From: Campylobacter fetus subsp. fetus
GTDB lineage: Bacteria; Campylobacterota; Campylobacteria; Campylobacterales; Campylobacteraceae
Reading direction: 5' to 3'
DNA: 64,000 nucleotides
Assembly: GCF_900475935.1 (NCBI RefSeq)
Contig: NZ_LS483431.1
Coordinates: 1,054,001-1,118,000, forward strand
Shown one piece after another: positions 34,293 through 41,932 of the stretch (positions are counted from its first letter, which is position 1; every line of letters begins with the position of its first letter). A program made the translations under genes and the position numbers. The notes beneath the pieces were generated by a model. The model was given only the letters and a program-made list of their open reading frames with translations. It was not told the origin of the DNA and ran no database searches.

Positions 34293-35277
34293 CCAACTCC
34301 TTTATCATTTCTAAATGAATTTCTAAAAATACACTATCGCCCACTTCATACAAAGAGTTTAGAGAGTGATTCAAAGTATCTACTTTTAAGCTTATACCTT
34401 TAGCATCCATGGAATATCTTATGATATTTCCTAAAAATATCTTCTCTTTTACCACTGCTTGTATAGATCCGTTTTTTGTTATTTCTATAGTTTCTGGTCT
34501 GATCGCAAGATCTCTTTTAAAATCATGTTTTACTAAATTTAAAAGCGCCTCGGAGCTTAGTATATTATAACTTCCTATAAAACTAGCTACAAATTTATTT
34601 TTTGGTTTGTGATACAACTCTAAAGCGTCGCTATTTTGAGCTATTTTACCATCTTGCATAAGAATTATTCTATCGCTCATGGCAAGAGCTTCTTCTTGAT
34701 CGTGAGTTACGAAAATCGTAGTTAAACTCATCTTTTTAGTTATCAGTTTTATCTGTTCTCTTAGATGTTTTCTTATCTTTGCATCAAGAGCCGAAAGAGG
34801 TTCATCTAGCAACAACATACTTGGTTTAGTAACAAGAGATCTAGCAAGGGCCACTCTTTGAGCCTGACCGCCGGAGAGTTGATGCGGATATGATTTTATC
34901 TCTTTTTCAAGTCCAACCGTCTCAAGCATCTTTTTAACTCTTTTTTCTATATCTTTTTTATCTATTTTTTTTATTTTTAATCCATAAGCGATATTTTCAT
35001 AAACATTTAAATTCGGAAAAAGAGCGTAGTTTTGAAATACCATACCGATATTTCGCTTTTTAATGCTAATTTTTGTTATATCTTTATCGTCTAAAATTAT
35101 CTTTCCGCTTTGCGGAGTACTAAGTCCGCAAATGCATCTAAGAAGAGTGGATTTACCGCATCCGGACGGACCTAAGAGAGTTATCAGCTCACCTCTTTTT
35201 GCGCTAAAATTAATATTATCGAAAACAAACTTCTCTTTATATGATTTTTTTAAATTTTTAACTTGCAAGTATGACAT
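34276..35277 (-). CDS. ABC transporter ATP-binding protein (FbpC/PotA/AEP type)
   Basis: A 333-residue ABC ATPase: Walker A LLGPSGCGKSTLL (about 33-45), Q-loop FQNYALFPNL, signature LSGGQAQRVALARSL, Walker B MLLLDEPLSALDA, switch His in FVTHDQEEA, and a C-terminal TOBE-like domain. This is the class used by importers of iron, polyamines, thiamine and phosphonates. It is in an operon with two permeases and a binding protein. From the enzymes beside it, an organophosphorus substrate is plausible. The stop overlaps the HAD gene. Confidence 0.88.
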   Translation of the reverse strand: MSYLQVKNLKKSYKEKFVFDNINFSAKRGELITLLGPSGCGKSTLLRCICGLSTPQSGKIILDDKDITKISIKKRNIGMVFQNYALFPNLNVYENIAYGLKIKKIDKKDIEKRVKKMLETVGLEKEIKSYPHQLSGGQAQRVALARSLVTKPSMLLLDEPLSALDAKIRKHLREQIKLITKKMSLTTIFVTHDQEEALAMSDRIILMQDGKIAQNSDALELYHKPKNKFVASFIGSYNILSSEALLNLVKHDFKRDLAIRPETIEITKNGSIQAVVKEKIFLGNIIRYSMDAKGISLKVDTLNHSLNSLYEVGDSVFLEIHLEMIKELDDLPV

Positions 35278-35278
35278 T

Positions 35279-36058
35279 TTAAACCTTTTTTCTGTGACTT
35301 ATATATGAACTTATAAAATTTGCTATAAATATCAAAAGCAGATAACTAACGATAGCTGCGCTTGAAACGTGACCGCTTCTGTTTTTTATATTGTAAAGAT
35401 ATACTTGAAGAGTTTCAAACTGCGTACCGGCAAGTATATTTGCATATAAAAACTCGCCTATCAAAAATGAAAACGATAAAAATACTGCTATAAGTATCGA
35501 ATCTTTTAAATTTGGAATTATTACTCTAAAAATAGCTCTAAATATACCGTTTCCAAGAATATAATTTGAGTAAACTATCTCTTTTAAATTTAAAGCCGCG
35601 ATATTATTATCAATAGTTCTATATACAAAAGGTACTGCGATACAAAAATAACAGCCTATAAGTATATACGGAGTTCCACTTATAGTATCGCTATATAAAT
35701 TTAAAAGTCCGGTGCTAAGCACGATAGGAGCAATGGCAAACGGTAAAACAGATATAAAACTCATTACGTTTTTTAAATTTAAAAAGTAAAAATTTGCACA
35801 AAATACAACCGGAAACAAAAATAAAATAGCTAAAAATATCGCCGCAAAACATACTAAAAGCGAGTTTAAAAGTGCTTTTAAAAATCTAGGATCGCTTAAA
35901 AGCTCTTTATAATGAGAAATACTAAATCCGTCCGGTAAAATATTTGATGACCAGCTTGAGGATATCGAGTATATAAAAGTAGCCGCCATAGGCAAAACTA
36001 TGATAAGAAATAACACTAAAACAACGCTATAATGATAAATTTTCGATAATCTACTCAT
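35279..36058 (-). CDS. ABC transporter permease (second)
   Basis: A 259-residue membrane protein with six predicted helices and the EAA-type loop (about 165-180, IFRAIFRVIIPNLKDSIL), which couples to the ATPase. This is the PotC/FbpB-like half of the channel. Overlaps the neighbouring permease gene by 4 nt and is 1 nt from the ATPase gene. The start context is tight, as expected for coupled translation. Substrate as for the transporter. Confidence 0.85.
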   Translation of the reverse strand: MSRLSKIYHYSVVLVLFLIIVLPMAATFIYSISSSWSSNILPDGFSISHYKELLSDPRFLKALLNSLLVCFAAIFLAILFLFPVVFCANFYFLNLKNVMSFISVLPFAIAPIVLSTGLLNLYSDTISGTPYILIGCYFCIAVPFVYRTIDNNIAALNLKEIVYSNYILGNGIFRAIFRVIIPNLKDSILIAVFLSFSFLIGEFLYANILAGTQFETLQVYLYNIKNRSGHVSSAAIVSYLLLIFIANFISSYISHRKKV

Positions 36059-36864
36059 ATTTGTCTCTTGTAATTAAATAAATTTGACACGTAAAACAGC
36101 ATAACGCTAAGCGCACTAGCTAAATACGGATTTAAGTCGATATCTCCGGCTATCAAAGACGCTATTCGCACCGGAACTACATTGAAATTTCCGCTGCTAA
36201 GGGCATAAATAGTAGCGTAAGCTCCAACCGCATTTGCAAACAATACTATAAAAACTCCGATTATAGAGGGCATCATAATAGGTATGGCGACCTTTAGCCA
36301 ATAAATAGCTCTGCTAGCTCCTAGTATATCGCTAGATTCGCTGCTTTGTTTATCTAAAACATTAAACGCAGGATACAATAGCAAGATAGCAAGTGGAATT
36401 TGAAAGTAAATATATACTAAGTTTATCCCTACGCTTCCGTATATATCGATAACAAAATCAATTCCCAAATCCTTAAAAAGCAGATTTATAGCGCCGTTTG
36501 CACCCATTAAAATGATAAATGCAAAGGCTAGAGGAACTCCTGAAAAATTGCTAGTCATAGTATTTAAAGACAAAAATAAATTCCCAAAATGCGAGGTTTG
36601 AATTTTATAAAGCGAATATGAACCAAAAAGAGAAATTATAAGCGCTACAAAACTTGAAATCAAACTTATATAAAATGAATTTAAAAAACTCTGCATAAAA
36701 AATCTACTATCAAATATCTCTTTATAATTATCAAACCCCCACTCGCCGTTTTGATCTATAAAACTATTTATCAAAATCCATAAAAACGGAGCTGCGATAA
36801 ACATAAAAAATACCACAAAAAACGGAATTAAAAATAGAGTAGCGATAAACTTTTCTCTATTCAT
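36055..36864 (-). CDS. ABC transporter permease (first)
   Basis: A 269-residue membrane protein with about six helices and the binding-protein-dependent transport signature ASRAIYWLKVAIPIMMPSIIG (about 184-204, EAA loop). PotB-like partner of the other permease. It overlaps the alkaline-phosphatase-fold gene and the second permease by 4 nt each, so the whole block is one translation-coupled operon. Confidence 0.85.
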   Translation of the reverse strand: MNREKFIATLFLIPFFVVFFMFIAAPFLWILINSFIDQNGEWGFDNYKEIFDSRFFMQSFLNSFYISLISSFVALIISLFGSYSLYKIQTSHFGNLFLSLNTMTSNFSGVPLAFAFIILMGANGAINLLFKDLGIDFVIDIYGSVGINLVYIYFQIPLAILLLYPAFNVLDKQSSESSDILGASRAIYWLKVAIPIMMPSIIGVFIVLFANAVGAYATIYALSSGNFNVVPVRIASLIAGDIDLNPYLASALSVMLFYVSNLFNYKRQI

Positions 36865-37664
36865 TTTAATAACTCTTTAGCAAAGCTTTTATCGTGATCT
36901 ACACCTAAAATTTCACAAACTAAACCGCAAATTCCGCTCTGTTCTACCTCAACTCTAGCAAAACTAAACTTATCGCCAAAAACAAAAAACGCCACGTCTC
37001 TTTCTATATCTAAATTCCCACCATGAGTACCATCGTTATTCATACCGTGATCGCTTGTGATTATCACGTTTACGCCCTCTTCTAGCCATTTTAATACCAA
37101 AGAAGATAATATAGTATCTACTTTTCTAGCAGCATTTCTATACTCTTTGCTATCGTGAGAAAATTTATGACCTATATCATCTATATTCATAGAATGAAAA
37201 AGAGTAAAATCAAGATCGAATTTAACTCTCAAACACTCTGCGTCACTAAATAAATGACTATCGTTGTAGTCGTCTTCATAATAAAAAATGCCGTAAGGTA
37301 TGTTTAAACTCTGCTCATTTATTATAATTCTATCTTTAACCCGGTCAAACAAAGTTTTATTATACAGTTCACTTATCCAGTAATACGCTGCCGCGCCGGC
37401 TTTTAAATTAGCTAGTTTTGCATACTCAAATATACTTCTATTGCTGCTAAAAGGTTTGCAATAATTATTTAGTATGCCGCTTAAAGCCGGTTTAACTCCT
37501 GTCAATATACACTCGTAAAGCGGTCTTGAGATAGACGGAAGCTCGCTTTTCATCTTATAAATTTTACCCATATTTGCATTACAAAGTGCGAGCAAACCAC
37601 CCATACACTGCTGTGCCGTACTATATTCAAGACCGTCTAGAATTACTAAAACCACCTTAGACAT
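36861..37664 (-). CDS. Alkaline phosphatase superfamily hydrolase (NPP/phosphonoacetate hydrolase type)
   Basis: A 267-residue metal-dependent hydrolase of the alkaline phosphatase superfamily. ILDGLEYST carries the first metal Asp, SISRPLYECILTG the nucleophile region, FHSMNIDDIGHKFSHDS the second metal site, and TSDHGMNNDGTHGG the third. There is no signal peptide, so it acts in the cytoplasm. Type I phosphodiesterases and phosphonoacetate hydrolases look like this. I start at 37664, where AAGGAAG precedes the ATG; the frame to 37679 adds five residues. Overlap with the permease gene suggests the product handles the imported molecule. Confidence 0.78.
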   Translation of the reverse strand: MSKVVLVILDGLEYSTAQQCMGGLLALCNANMGKIYKMKSELPSISRPLYECILTGVKPALSGILNNYCKPFSSNRSIFEYAKLANLKAGAAAYYWISELYNKTLFDRVKDRIIINEQSLNIPYGIFYYEDDYNDSHLFSDAECLRVKFDLDFTLFHSMNIDDIGHKFSHDSKEYRNAARKVDTILSSLVLKWLEEGVNVIITSDHGMNNDGTHGGNLDIERDVAFFVFGDKFSFARVEVEQSGICGLVCEILGVDHDKSFAKELLK

Positions 37665-37759
37665 TTTTACTTCCTTCAATAAAAATAATTTATTTTAAAT
37701 TTCCGATACAAATTTATGTATAAAATATCAAAATACCTTTATATCTCATCTATCATTTA

Positions 37760-38095
37760 GCCTTAAGAAAAGCCTACTTCAAGTAAAATAAACTCGTTAC
37801 CATACGTTTTATTTGGATCTCTACTTGAGAAGTAAGAGCTTTGAGCCATCTTTTGAACTTGCCATCGCCTCAAATCCGCGTGAGCGTTTGACGTTACCCG
37901 GGATTGGCCTCGTTTGGATTATCTGGAGAGAGAAGCTTTACGCCATCTACAAAAACATCATAAACCTCTTTTAAATTTCCACTTTTATCAAAATTCAGTA
38001 AAAAAGGTCCAAATTCCTCGGCTACACAAAACTCTCCGTCAATAATATGAAAACTTTCCAAATCAAAATCCGCTCAAATAACGCTATTTACTTAT
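37760..38095 (-). pseudogene. Phytase-like esterase pseudogene, C-terminal remains
   Basis: Read in three frames on the minus strand, this block gives pieces that match the esterase-like domain of the phytase family (PF13449). These are ADFDLESF, GEFCVAEEFGPFLLNFD, KLLSPDNPNE, then in a shifted frame RSRGFEAMASSKDGSKLL, and later DPNKTYGNEFILLEVGF. Stops (TGA just before ADFDLESF, TAA after NEANPG) and at least two frameshifts break it. Together with the block at 38234-38551 it forms one degraded gene with part of the middle missing. Confidence 0.75.
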
Positions 38096-38233
38096 CTCAG
38101 ACGTGATAGGATAATGATATTTCTTATATTTATCTTTAAAAAATATAGTTTTAACAATTCTGTATTTTAAATTTTTAAAATCAAATTTAAACTAATATAT
38201 AGCATAACATCGTAAGAATTATGCTTTTTTTTC

Positions 38234-38551
38234 CTAAACCGCTATCGGTAAAACTCGGTACGTTGCGTCTCCCGGGATATATTTAATCCCTCTATAACCT
38301 TGTATAGGCTGATTTTCAAAAGGTAGATAATAATCCGTATCTCTCGCGCCTTTAGATCTATATGTTTCAACTTTTTCTTCTATAATAAAATTTGAAAATT
38401 TACCGTAACTTTGAAAAAATTCGGGAGCGTCTTTTGGAATTTAGATAAAGCTTTTTGAGTCTATCGCCATTTGCCCTGCCAAATTTGCCTCATACTGAGC
38501 CGCAAACAAATAATTATAAATCAATAAAGCACTAAATACTATTTTTTTCAT
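38234..38551 (-). pseudogene. Phytase-like esterase pseudogene, N-terminal part
   Basis: The ATG at 38551 opens a signal peptide (MKKIVFSALLIYNYLFAA) that runs 36 codons to a TAA at 38443-38441. The same frame then continues as IPKDAPEFFQSYGKFSNF, later FENQPIQGYRGIKYIPGDATYRVL, to TAG 38236-38234. PFxxQPxQGxxGIK is a strong mark of secreted esterase-like phytase-family proteins. It starts 10 nt after the binding-protein gene on the same strand, so it was the second gene of the operon. The function of the living gene was probably release of a phosphate ester in the periplasm. Confidence 0.75.
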
Positions 38552-38561
38552 ATTTTATTCC

Positions 38562-39608
38562 CTATTTGATATTTATAATAACATTTTCTTGCCAAAGCCT
38601 TGGAAGCTTTTTTGCAGTCTTTTCCCAAACTTCCGGATTTTTTATAGGTTTAGCATTTTTATACTCATTTTCTGGTATAAGTTTGTCTTTTATGTCTTGG
38701 GGAAGCTCTATATAAGCATTTCTAATCGGTCTTGCGTAACCTTTTGCTAAATTTATTTGACCTTGATCAGATAAGATATACTCTCTAGCAAGTTTTGCTG
38801 CGTTTATATTTTTAGCATATTTGTTGATAATAGTCGTATAGCCGCTCACTATAGATCCGTCTTGCGGGATAGTTACCAAATATCTATCTTTGCCTACTTT
38901 GTCTCTGTAATTAAGAGCGTTAAAATCCCAAATTATAGCTACGTCTATCTCGCCTTTTTCTAAATTTGCAATACTAGGATCTACCATGGCTAAACGACCT
39001 TGTTTTGCTAATTCGGCAAAAAAGTTTAAAGCCGGACTTAAGTCTCTCTCATCTCCTCCTAAAGCATAATTTGCCGCCAAAACTCCGCTAACTGCTTGAG
39101 CCGCTACGCTTACATCGCCTACTGTAATCTTATAAGTTGCGTTTTTAAGATCTTTCCAAGTTTTAGGAGGATTTTTTACTGTTTGATTGTTTATTATAAA
39201 AGCTATAGTACCGGTATAAGCTAACATCCAGTGACCGTCTTTGTCTTTTGCCCAATCAGGTATTTGATCCCAGTAACTAGTTTTAAAAGGCTCGCTAACG
39301 CCCTCCAAAATCGCTATGCGACCAAAACTTTGACCAACATCACCGATATCTGCAGTGGCGTTTTTTTTCTCGGCTTTAAATTTAGCTATTTCTTGAGCAG
39401 AACTCATATCAGTATCGCTATGTTTAAGCGAATAAAGCCTAGCTAAATCATCCCAGGTATCTTTCCAGTTTGCCCATGTATCAGGCATAGCAACGCTATT
39501 TATAACGCCCTCTTTTTTGGCGGCTTCTATCAAATTTGCGTCGATATCCGCTGCATTTAATGCTCCAAAAACAATGGTCGCGCTAAAAAAAGTTTTAAGT
39601 ATTTTCAT
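38562..39608 (-). CDS. ABC transporter periplasmic substrate-binding protein
   Basis: A 348-residue exported protein: signal peptide (about 1-19, MKILKTFFSATIVFGALNA), then a type 2 periplasmic binding fold of the iron/polyamine/2-aminoethylphosphonate type (PDTWANWKDTWDDL at the N-lobe, DIGDVGQSFG hinge region, GEIDVAIIWDFNAL, ARPIRNAYIELP near the end). It delivers the ligand to the permeases encoded downstream, after the decayed esterase gene. No iron-ligand tyrosine pair is obvious, so iron is less likely. A promoter and a 9-bp inverted repeat lie just upstream. The ligand is unknown; an organophosphorus compound is inferred from the operon. Confidence 0.82.
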   Translation of the reverse strand: MKILKTFFSATIVFGALNAADIDANLIEAAKKEGVINSVAMPDTWANWKDTWDDLARLYSLKHSDTDMSSAQEIAKFKAEKKNATADIGDVGQSFGRIAILEGVSEPFKTSYWDQIPDWAKDKDGHWMLAYTGTIAFIINNQTVKNPPKTWKDLKNATYKITVGDVSVAAQAVSGVLAANYALGGDERDLSPALNFFAELAKQGRLAMVDPSIANLEKGEIDVAIIWDFNALNYRDKVGKDRYLVTIPQDGSIVSGYTTIINKYAKNINAAKLAREYILSDQGQINLAKGYARPIRNAYIELPQDIKDKLIPENEYKNAKPIKNPEVWEKTAKKLPRLWQENVIINIK

Positions 39609-39611
39609 TTT

Positions 39612-39673
39612 GTCTCCTTAAGAAATTAACAAATTGTAATTTCTTTTGGAAACAAAATAGATACAAAATTATA
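39612..39673 (-). promoter_or_regulatory. Promoter and 9-bp inverted repeat before the binding-protein gene
   Basis: On the minus strand TATAAT lies at 39673-39668, giving a start near 39661 and a 50-nt leader. Inside the leader AAGAAATTA (39620-39628) and TAATTTCTT (39637-39645) form a perfect 9-bp inverted repeat with an 8-nt spacer. It stands next to the ribosome-binding site TAAGGAGA (39619-39612). It could be an operator or an RNA hairpin that affects the ribosome-binding site. Confidence 0.5.
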
Positions 39674-39679
39674 ACCGAA

Positions 39680-40384
39680 TTATTTAAAAGCTATAAATGT
39701 AGCAAAATTTGCCCATTTAAAAATCGTTTCTACGCTTTTAAATCCTGCATTTAAACAGAGTTCTTTATTTTCATTTTCGCTATATGGAATAAGTATATTT
39801 TCTAAAGCTTGACGCTTTTGAGCAATCTCAAATTTAGAATATCCTTGCGAATGTTTATAATTTTCATATATTTCTATCATATCAAGAGTTAGTTTTTTAT
39901 CTTCATAAACCAATTTTTCGCTAAATATAAATATTCCGCCGCTTTTTAAATTTGAATATATCTTCTTTATAAATTCCTCTCTTTTTATAGGACGAATGAA
40001 TTGCAACGTATAATTTAAGATAACAGCGTCACTACCGCTAAAATCAAAATCCAAAATATCGCTCACATATAAATTTAAATTTGCCAAGTAAGCCAAAGAT
40101 CTATTTCTTGCGGTTTTTATCATAGCTTCACTACTATCGACACCGTTTAAACTTAGATCGTTTCTAAGCTTAAAAATCTCAAGTAAAGTTGTAGCAGTAG
40201 AGCAACCAAGATCAAAAACTTTAGCGTTTGGTGACAAATTTTTACTTAAAATTAAAGAGATAAGAGCCTGTACATCGCAATAATACGGCACGGATCTACT
40301 AACCATATCATCAAAAACACTCACTACGCTTTCATCAAACTCAAACTGCTTTTTTATAGGACGTTTAAAAACCTCATCTCTCAA
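39680..40384 (-). CDS. cmoA: Carboxy-S-adenosyl-L-methionine synthase CmoA
   Basis: A 234-residue SAM-fold enzyme: FDESVVSVFDDMVSRSVPYY at the N-terminus, VFDLGCSTATTLLEI (cofactor loop), LNYTLQFIRPIKREEFIKKI. CmoA makes carboxy-SAM from SAM and prephenate; CmoB (10300-11148 here) uses it on tRNA. The start is TTG at 40384, overlapping the ribF stop by 4 nt. It is the last gene of the hobA-lysC to cmoA block, with the order known from C. jejuni Cj0581-Cj0590 (from memory). Confidence 0.92.
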   Translation of the reverse strand: MRDEVFKRPIKKQFEFDESVVSVFDDMVSRSVPYYCDVQALISLILSKNLSPNAKVFDLGCSTATTLLEIFKLRNDLSLNGVDSSEAMIKTARNRSLAYLANLNLYVSDILDFDFSGSDAVILNYTLQFIRPIKREEFIKKIYSNLKSGGIFIFSEKLVYEDKKLTLDMIEIYENYKHSQGYSKFEIAQKRQALENILIPYSENENKELCLNAGFKSVETIFKWANFATFIAFK

Positions 40385-41262
40385 ACCAGATCCCTTGCAT
40401 GTATATAATCGTCTTGCAAACTCAGATCACAGCATTTTGCGACATTTCTTGCTATAAGCATATCTTTTGATATCTGAGTTTTTAGCTCATCTAGAGAGTT
40501 GAATTTAAAATTATCCCTAATTCTTTCTATAAAACATACTCTAACTTCATATATATTATCTTTTAAATCTACGTCAAAAAGATGACTTTCTATGCTAAAA
40601 GCGCCATCTGTCGTAAATCTATTGCCTATAAAAGTTATAGAACTATAAGTATCGTCGCCTATTTTTGTTCTAGTTGCATAAACTCCGTTTTTGGGAGTGA
40701 TATAAGGCTCAACCACCAAATTTAGCGTCGGATATATACTTTTTTTTCCTAAACCTTGACCGCTTATAACTCTGCCTTTAATGCTATATTCGCGCCCTAA
40801 AAGACGATTTGCTCTATATATATCGCCATCTCTTAAAAAACGCCTGATAGCAGAGCTATGAACACCGAGACCATCAAAACTAAACTCATTTACAACCAAA
40901 ACTTCGCCGTGAAATAAATTTTTAAGATCGTGTTTATCCCAAGCTCTATCTTTTCCGAATTTAAAATCATAACCCACGACTATACGTTTTAAATTTGGAA
41001 ACTCGTTTTGTAAAAGCTTCAAAAACTCGTCTCCCCTAAGCTCTACGATATCTTTTAAATGATAGTAAAAACAGGGTACTCCGGAGTACTCTTCTCTTCT
41101 ATCTCCGGGAGTTATGCAAGCTTTATCGCTTTCTACAACGACCAACGCGCCGTTTTTACCTAATTTTTTTATAAGCTCTTTGTGACCTTTGTGAATACCG
41201 TCAAAATGGCCTATCGCAATCGCTTCTATCTTATCTTTTGACATAGTAGTAAAATAACTCAA
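40381..41262 (-). CDS. ribF: Bifunctional riboflavin kinase/FAD synthetase
   Basis: A 293-residue RibF. The nucleotidyltransferase part has AIGHFDGIHKGHKELI (about 16-31) and VVGYDFKFGKDRAWD; the riboflavin kinase part (from about 185) has GQGLGKKSIYPTLNL and NGVYAT. It makes FMN and FAD. The start is TTG at 41262, which has AAGGAGGG at good spacing; the ATG seven codons later has none. It overlaps the tlyA end by 32 nt. Confidence 0.92.
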   Translation of the reverse strand: MSYFTTMSKDKIEAIAIGHFDGIHKGHKELIKKLGKNGALVVVESDKACITPGDRREEYSGVPCFYYHLKDIVELRGDEFLKLLQNEFPNLKRIVVGYDFKFGKDRAWDKHDLKNLFHGEVLVVNEFSFDGLGVHSSAIRRFLRDGDIYRANRLLGREYSIKGRVISGQGLGKKSIYPTLNLVVEPYITPKNGVYATRTKIGDDTYSSITFIGNRFTTDGAFSIESHLFDVDLKDNIYEVRVCFIERIRDNFKFNSLDELKTQISKDMLIARNVAKCCDLSLQDDYIHARDLV

Positions 41263-41932
41263 GGTTACCCTCCTTACCAGTTATTACAGACTCTTTACTC
41301 TTTTTTAAACTCCAGCCAAGTTCGCTTGCGGCTATTTCGAATTTTGCTTTAGATAAGTTTATTAGCTTTTTATCTTTGACAACGCCTTTTTTGCTTCTTT
41401 TGGCATTCGCTCCTACTTCAAATTGCGGCTTAAATAGTAAAATTATATCTCGTTTAGCTAAACGGTCAATATCGTTTAAAATTTGTAAAATAGATATAAA
41501 ACTAACATCAACCGTAACCAAATCAAATTTAGAAGAGTTAAATTTTCTTATATCAGTATTTTCTTGTACTATAACTCTTTTATCGTTTCTTAAAACGGTG
41601 CTTAATTGAGCACTTCCCACATCTAAAGCGGTTACGCTTTTAACACCATTTTCAAGTAAAATTTGCACAAATCCACCAGTACTGCTGCCGACATCAAGAG
41701 CATTTAAATTTAAAAAACACGGTTTTAATTCGCCTAAAAAACCTTTTAGTTTAAGAGCGGCTCTACTCACATAAATATTATCATTTGCAACAACTCTCTC
41801 ATCGCCCTTTACTTCTAAACTCGGTTTATCTATCATATTTTCGTTTAAAGTTATATTTTTTGATTTTATAAGCTCACTAGCTTGATTTCTGCTGATACCA
41901 AGAGTTGCAGATACGAAAACATCGGCTCTCAT
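41231..41932 (-). CDS. tlyA: TlyA-family rRNA 2'-O-methyltransferase
   Basis: A 233-residue protein with an N-terminal S4 RNA-binding domain (about 1-60, RADVFVSATLGISRNQASELIKS) and an FtsJ-like SAM domain (ALDVGSSTGGFVQILL at about 77-92, LFKPQFEVG). TlyA methylates the 2'-O of rRNA nucleotides (C1920 in 23S, and C1409 in 16S for some types) and affects capreomycin sensitivity and virulence. It starts at an ATG that overlaps the ligA end by 4 nt. Confidence 0.92.
   Translation of the reverse strand: MRADVFVSATLGISRNQASELIKSKNITLNENMIDKPSLEVKGDERVVANDNIYVSRAALKLKGFLGELKPCFLNLNALDVGSSTGGFVQILLENGVKSVTALDVGSAQLSTVLRNDKRVIVQENTDIRKFNSSKFDLVTVDVSFISILQILNDIDRLAKRDIILLFKPQFEVGANAKRSKKGVVKDKKLINLSKAKFEIAASELGWSLKKSKESVITGKEGNLELFYYYVKR

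Larger units (their letters stand above)
37680..38561. other. Large gap with decayed coding sequence
   Basis: About 880 nt without an intact gene between the hydrolase and the binding-protein gene. Two blocks on the minus strand (37760-38095 and 38234-38551) are remains of one secreted phytase-like esterase gene; the rest, around 38096-38233, is AT-rich and shows nothing I can identify. The gene order on both sides and the strand suggest that the decayed gene was once part of the operon. Confidence 0.75.

Noticed and set aside
38221-38232. T8 run in the decayed region
   Set aside because: Homopolymeric T is common in this AT-rich DNA and no intact gene is there to be switched.
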